From: Chersky-840 sp963764205 | GTDB lineage: Bacteria > Actinomycetota > Acidimicrobiia > Acidimicrobiales > UBA8190 | Direction: 5' to 3' | Length of the DNA: 64,000 bases | NCBI GenBank assembly: GCA_963764205.1 | Contig: CAVXRN010000006.1 | Location: 1,753,554 to 1,817,553, forward strand | Part shown: positions 60,882-64,000 of the stretch, piece by piece | How positions within the stretch are numbered: the stretch's first letter is position 1 | How the letters are laid out: every line of letters begins with the position of its first letter | Made by a program: the position numbers and the translations under genes | Notes under the pieces: generated by a model | What the model saw: the letters and a program-made list of their open reading frames with translations, nothing else | Database searches by the model: none | What the model was told of the DNA's origin: nothing

Positions 60882-62608
60882 GACGACTCCATCCCTTCGT
60901 CGGTTTCCTTGGGCCGGCTCCTGAGCGCATTGCTGATGTCGTCGATCGCCCGATCGAGGCTGGGATAGAAGTGCTCTTGATCCAGCGTGGTGTGGAGCTC
61001 GTATTGACGGAGCAGCTCGCGGAGTCGGTCACGCAACTCCACGAAGGCCAAGTGGACTCCTCGACGGTTGAGTTCCTCGTCCAGGTCTTTCAGGACCTCG
61101 GCCGCAGTGACGTCGACGTCCGTGATGGCCTCGCACTGCAGCACGATCCACTGGGGATCTCGCTCGCGCACGAGACTCCTGATCTGATCACGGAACTGCC
61201 CACTGTTGGCAAAGAACAGGGGCGCCTCCCACCGGAAGACGACAATGCCAGCACTCTCGGCGGCCTCAGGGTGCTCGGCGGTGCTGTGCCACCCACCCAA
61301 TTCGGGGACTTCGCCTAGGACCGCACCATGAGGCCACCAGTTGCGTCGGAAGAAAAGCAGGATGGCCAGAACAATCGCCACGATGATGCCGTTCAGTACA
61401 CCCAAGAAAATTACGCCCGCGGCGGCGACCAAGCTGATGACAAGCGACGAGGTGCGCACTCGGGCGTAGCGTCGGAGGGCGTCCAGGTTCGTGAGTGAGA
61501 GCGCCGCGGTGATAACCACGGCGGCGAGGGCGGTTTGGGGCAGGTCGGCCAAGAGCCCGTTGAGAAATAGAAGAAGGATGGCGACCAAGCCCGCGCCCAC
61601 CAATCCCGTTAGCTGGGTCCGAGCACCGGACTGGTCGGCCACCGCCGTGCGGGAGCCACTCACCGAGACGGCAAAACCCTGAAAGAACCCGGCTGCGATA
61701 TTTGACGTGCCAATGCCGACCATCTCCTGATCGGCGTCGACCTCCTCGCCATGCCGGGCGGCGAAGCTGGCGGCCGTAGCAATCGTGTCGGTCAGTGACA
61801 CCATCGTGATGCCCACCGCGCCGACGAGTAGAGGACCTACGTCGGACCACTTGGTCCATGGCAGCGTAGGTGTGGGCATTCCCTGAGGGAGAGTGCCGAC
61901 CGTCTTCACCCCGTGTACGGCCAGATCGAGGATGGCCGAGACCACGGTGACCCCCACGACCGCCACCAGCACGGCCGGCACCCGTTTGGAGATACGCGGC
62001 ATGATCAACAGAACGGCCAGGACGCACAATCCCGTTATCAGTGTGGCGCCGTTCGTTTGGTCGAGCCCGTGGAAAAAGGCTTTGACTTCTCCCACGAAGT
62101 CGTCGGCGTCGGTGGAGAAGCCGAACAACTTGGGCAGCTGCCCGACGATGATTGTGATCGCCAAGCCGTTGAGGTAGCCCACGCGGACTTCGCTGGAGAG
62201 GAGGTCAGCGACAAAGCCAAGCTTGGCGACGCCCAGGCCGACTTCGATCAGTCCGACCATCACTGCCAGCATTCCGGCCAAGGCGATCGCGCTCCCGGGG
62301 GAGTTGCTGACGATCAAGGGCGTGATGGCGGCCAGGATCAGCGGTGAGACCGACGAGTCGGGCCCGAGCACCAAAACCTTCGACGGCCCGAACACCGCGT
62401 AGGCCACCAGGCAGGCGATCGTCGTGTACAAGCCGGTCACCGGGGGGAGCCCGGCTAACTCCGCATACGCCATGCCCTGAGGAACCAGGATCGCGGCAAG
62501 GACGACACCCGCCATCACGTCCGGCCGCAGCCACTCGCCTCGGTAGCTGCGCAGCGTCATCAAACCCGGGGCCCAGCGCTGGAGCAACCGCTTCATGTCG
62601 CCCGCCAT
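60878..62608 (-). CDS. SulP-family anion transporter with STAS domain
   Basis: 576 residues from ATG 62608. The membrane part begins after RWAPGLMTLRSYRGEWLRPD with VLAAILVPQGMAYAELAGLP, the SulP signature, and has 10-14 helices including FFQGFAVSVSGSRTAV. From about residue 450 (AGIVVFRWEAPLFFANSGQF, ITDVDVTAAEVLKDLDEEL) it is a STAS domain. Substrates are sulfate, bicarbonate or other anions. It heads an overlapping run SulP, small ORF, DGK, phosphoesterase. Confidence 0.93.
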   Translation of the reverse strand: MAGDMKRLLQRWAPGLMTLRSYRGEWLRPDVMAGVVLAAILVPQGMAYAELAGLPPVTGLYTTIACLVAYAVFGPSKVLVLGPDSSVSPLILAAITPLIVSNSPGSAIALAGMLAVMVGLIEVGLGVAKLGFVADLLSSEVRVGYLNGLAITIIVGQLPKLFGFSTDADDFVGEVKAFFHGLDQTNGATLITGLCVLAVLLIMPRISKRVPAVLVAVVGVTVVSAILDLAVHGVKTVGTLPQGMPTPTLPWTKWSDVGPLLVGAVGITMVSLTDTIATAASFAARHGEEVDADQEMVGIGTSNIAAGFFQGFAVSVSGSRTAVADQSGARTQLTGLVGAGLVAILLLFLNGLLADLPQTALAAVVITAALSLTNLDALRRYARVRTSSLVISLVAAAGVIFLGVLNGIIVAIVLAILLFFRRNWWPHGAVLGEVPELGGWHSTAEHPEAAESAGIVVFRWEAPLFFANSGQFRDQIRSLVRERDPQWIVLQCEAITDVDVTAAEVLKDLDEELNRRGVHLAFVELRDRLRELLRQYELHTTLDQEHFYPSLDRAIDDISNALRSRPKETDEGMESS

Positions 62609-63085
62609 CGGGCCGATAGCGACGGCGAGGAGGCCGGCAGCGTCTGACGTGGGTTCACGGACGGCACTAATGACACGCCGGCACGACGCAGGTCTTCCTC
62701 AAGGATGCATGGACGAACGTTCGGCACTGACACCTCACCCACGCACCGGACATACCGACCGGTCGGTGTCGACGGCGTAGACGCGCCTGAAGGGCAGGAG
62801 CCGTCGCCAACGGTCGTCGAGCTCGTCATCGTTCTCGAGGACATCGGCCACGATCTCGGTTCCTGTCGGGTGCGAGAACCATACCGGTCACGCAGCCCGG
62901 TGGCACTCGTGAATCAAGCCGCCCAGCCGGTCGCCTTTGTGGATAGGGCGACACGCTGACGGGGAAGACTCTTGGTGTGCCAACCGGCCCTCGAGATCGC
63001 CCACGCCGCCGCGCACGGGTCGATGGTGAATTTCGGTGGTGACCAATGCACCTCTCGTGAGAACAAGATGATTGGCCGTGAGCGG
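62609..63085. other. intergenic region with a strong palindrome
   Basis: 477 bp, probable promoter region of the SulP run (minus) and the DUF4235 gene (plus). It contains the palindrome at 62754 and a 10-bp palindrome CGAACGTTCG at 62714-62723. Open frames on both strands lack coding character. Confidence 0.5.
62754..62767. promoter_or_regulatory. 14-bp perfect palindrome, TetR-operator-like
   Basis: ACCGACCGGTCGGT is self-complementary and stands 146 bp upstream of the SulP start. It looks like operators bound by some actinobacterial TetR repressors. No TetR gene is adjacent (the nearest in the window is at 40.6 kb). Confidence 0.5.
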
Positions 63086-63371
63086 ATGTGGAAGCTGGTC
63101 TCCGCCGGCATCGCCATGCTCGGCGGCCTGCTGGCCCGGAAGCTTTTGCGGGCCGGGTACGAGGCGATCCGGAGGACCCCGCCGCCCCCTCGCCGTTCGA
63201 CCCCTCCAAGGCCCGGTCTCGTGGCCCGACGCTCTGCTCTGGGCGGTCGCGGCCGGAATCGGCCTTGGTATCGCCGAGGTGGTGAGCGCACGCGTCGCAG
63301 TGATCGGCTGGGAGGCCGCTACCGGCACGGTTCCCCCAGGGGTCGTCGAGCCACCGGGGGCGATGCCGTAA
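63086..63371 (+). pseudogene. DUF4235 gene with two apparent single-base deletions
   Basis: ATG 63086 gives MWKLVSAGIAMLGGLLARKL, a normal DUF4235 start. After GYEA the sense continues in another frame as DPEDPAAPSPFDPSKAR, and then in a third as SWPDALLWAVAAGIGLGIAE to the stop at 63371. One G added to GCGATCC (near 63166) and one to CGGTCTC (near 63220) restores a protein of about 95 residues. Both sites are short G runs. Confidence 0.7.
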
Positions 63372-63489
63372 GGACTAAGGATCCGGCGCCTTAGGTGCCC
63401 GTACTGTCCGAAGATTGAGGTGGAGTGCCGTCTTTAACTGCGGCACCGCCTGAGGTCCTGTCGGGCACCAAACCGAATTCGTGCGACTT

Positions 63490-63996
63490 CTAGCCGGCCG
63501 CCGAACCAGGCTCTGACTCCGGCACCGGTCGAGGTGGCGCCGGCGGTTCCGTCTCGCCTCCTTGAAGGGATTGGACTACCGCGCTCGTATCGCTGGGCTG
63601 GTCGGCGAGAAGGGCTCGCAGATGCGCCCGCTCATCGGCATCGAGATCCCCGATGCTCTTGGCGAAGACGCCCGGCGGTACCGTGGTGTGGAGTCCGCGG
63701 AGCACCCGGACGAGCAACTCCCGGTCCTCCTCGGCGGACCACCCTGGTTCCTCGCTCGTCTGTGTCCGAGACGGCGGGGAAAGCCCGGACTCGCTGAGCG
63801 CACGGTCGACCTCACGGCGAAGCACCGGTCCCGGGAGCGGAATGGCATTTTGGGTCCAGTCGGCCAACGGGGCCAGGCGGGCGGAGAGGACCATCAGGAC
63901 CTCGGGGTCGTGGTGCTTGGCCCAGCGGGAGACGGCGAGCCCGCTCGCCGCATGCAGGAGAACCCACCGAAGCGAGGTTGGCGGGCGGGCCAGCAC
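63490..63996 (-). CDS. hypothetical protein (possibly extends past the window)
   Basis: 168 residues from GTG 63996, four bases from the edge, so the true start may be outside. No membrane segment or known motif is visible. The middle is acidic and glutamate-rich (EEPGWSAEEDRELLVRVL) and the end is proline-rich (PPAPPRPVPESEPG). DLDADERAHLRALLAD is helical. Function unknown. Confidence 0.55.
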   Translation of the reverse strand: MLARPPTSLRWVLLHAASGLAVSRWAKHHDPEVLMVLSARLAPLADWTQNAIPLPGPVLRREVDRALSESGLSPPSRTQTSEEPGWSAEEDRELLVRVLRGLHTTVPPGVFAKSIGDLDADERAHLRALLADQPSDTSAVVQSLQGGETEPPAPPRPVPESEPGSAAG

Positions 63997-64000
63997 GAGA

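Noticed and set aside
62714..62723. CGAACGTTCG as a LexA/SOS box
   Set aside because: The actinobacterial SOS box needs a 4-base spacer between the arms (CGAAC-N4-GTTCG), which is absent here.
1..64000. tRNA or rRNA genes
   Set aside because: No T-loop plus acceptor-stem arrangement or rRNA-like conserved stretch was found by reading; a dedicated covariance search would settle it.

Overview
The window is high-GC DNA (about two thirds G+C by eye) with many GTG starts and many 1-4 bp gene overlaps. Several proteins are of the DinB / mycothiol-dependent maleylpyruvate isomerase type, and there are MMPL exporters and DUF4235- and DUF2064-type genes. This points to an actinobacterium, plausibly an Acidimicrobiia-like lineage, but the sequence alone does not fix the taxon. 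I found no rRNA, tRNA, CRISPR array, insertion sequence or prophage module.

Layout. 0-3 kb: end of an alpha/beta hydrolase, DinB-type proteins and an SRPBCC protein. 3-6.1 kb: a nucleoside phosphorylase and an MMPL exporter. 6.2-11 kb: a sugar nucleotide epimerase with a zinc-ribbon insertion, then a tightly overlapping module (GT2 glycosyltransferase, DUF2064 transferase, methyltransferase) converging on a GT-C membrane glycosyltransferase. 10.9-15.5 kb: a membrane protein, a molybdopterin oxidoreductase fused to a cytochrome b-like membrane domain, a divergent OmpR-type response regulator and histidine kinase, and an HTH-TOBE regulator. 15.5-22.8 kb: a molybdenum operon on the minus strand (mogA, moaE, moeA, moaA, moaD, moaC, modA and a modB-modC fusion), mostly joined by short overlaps. 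It supplies transport, cofactor synthesis and an apparent client enzyme in one block.

23-32 kb is a mixed accessory region. It holds a PLP enzyme with a hydrolase-like fragment and an HxlR regulator, a carboxymuconolactone decarboxylase-like gene, and a DJ-1/PfpI gene broken by an amber codon at its nucleophile elbow. An antiporter is translationally coupled to a solute-binding lipoprotein. A frameshifted MarR gene diverges from a cupin, with a sigma70-like promoter over a palindrome. Two VOC proteins follow, one lacking an in-frame start, and then a decayed membrane protein. 32-42 kb holds a DUF2079 protein, MarR and TetR regulators, an RCC1-repeat lipoprotein, a TauE/SafE transporter, and frameshifted DsbA-like and methyltransferase genes.

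42-52 kb is rich in secreted repeat proteins (IPT/TIG, beta-helix, beta-propeller, pentapeptide repeat) next to an ECF sigma/anti-sigma pair and an MFS exporter. Its long spacers, together with those at 40.0-40.4 kb and 57.3-57.5 kb, carry several dispersed repeats, including a REP-like palindrome seen seven times. 52-64 kb: a second MMPL exporter, a flavin-type oxidase-like protein, a lipoprotein, PPK2, a DUF1269 protein, a phosphoesterase, a diacylglycerol kinase-like protein, a SulP transporter, a twice-frameshifted DUF4235 gene and a hypothetical gene running to the edge.

The best leads for an undescribed system are the two-component / Mo-oxidoreductase / glycosylation / Mo-supply block at 6-23 kb and the intergenic repeat families at 40-57.5 kb. 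A recurring pattern of single-base indels in otherwise well-conserved genes should be resolved as real decay or consensus error before any of those loci is interpreted.
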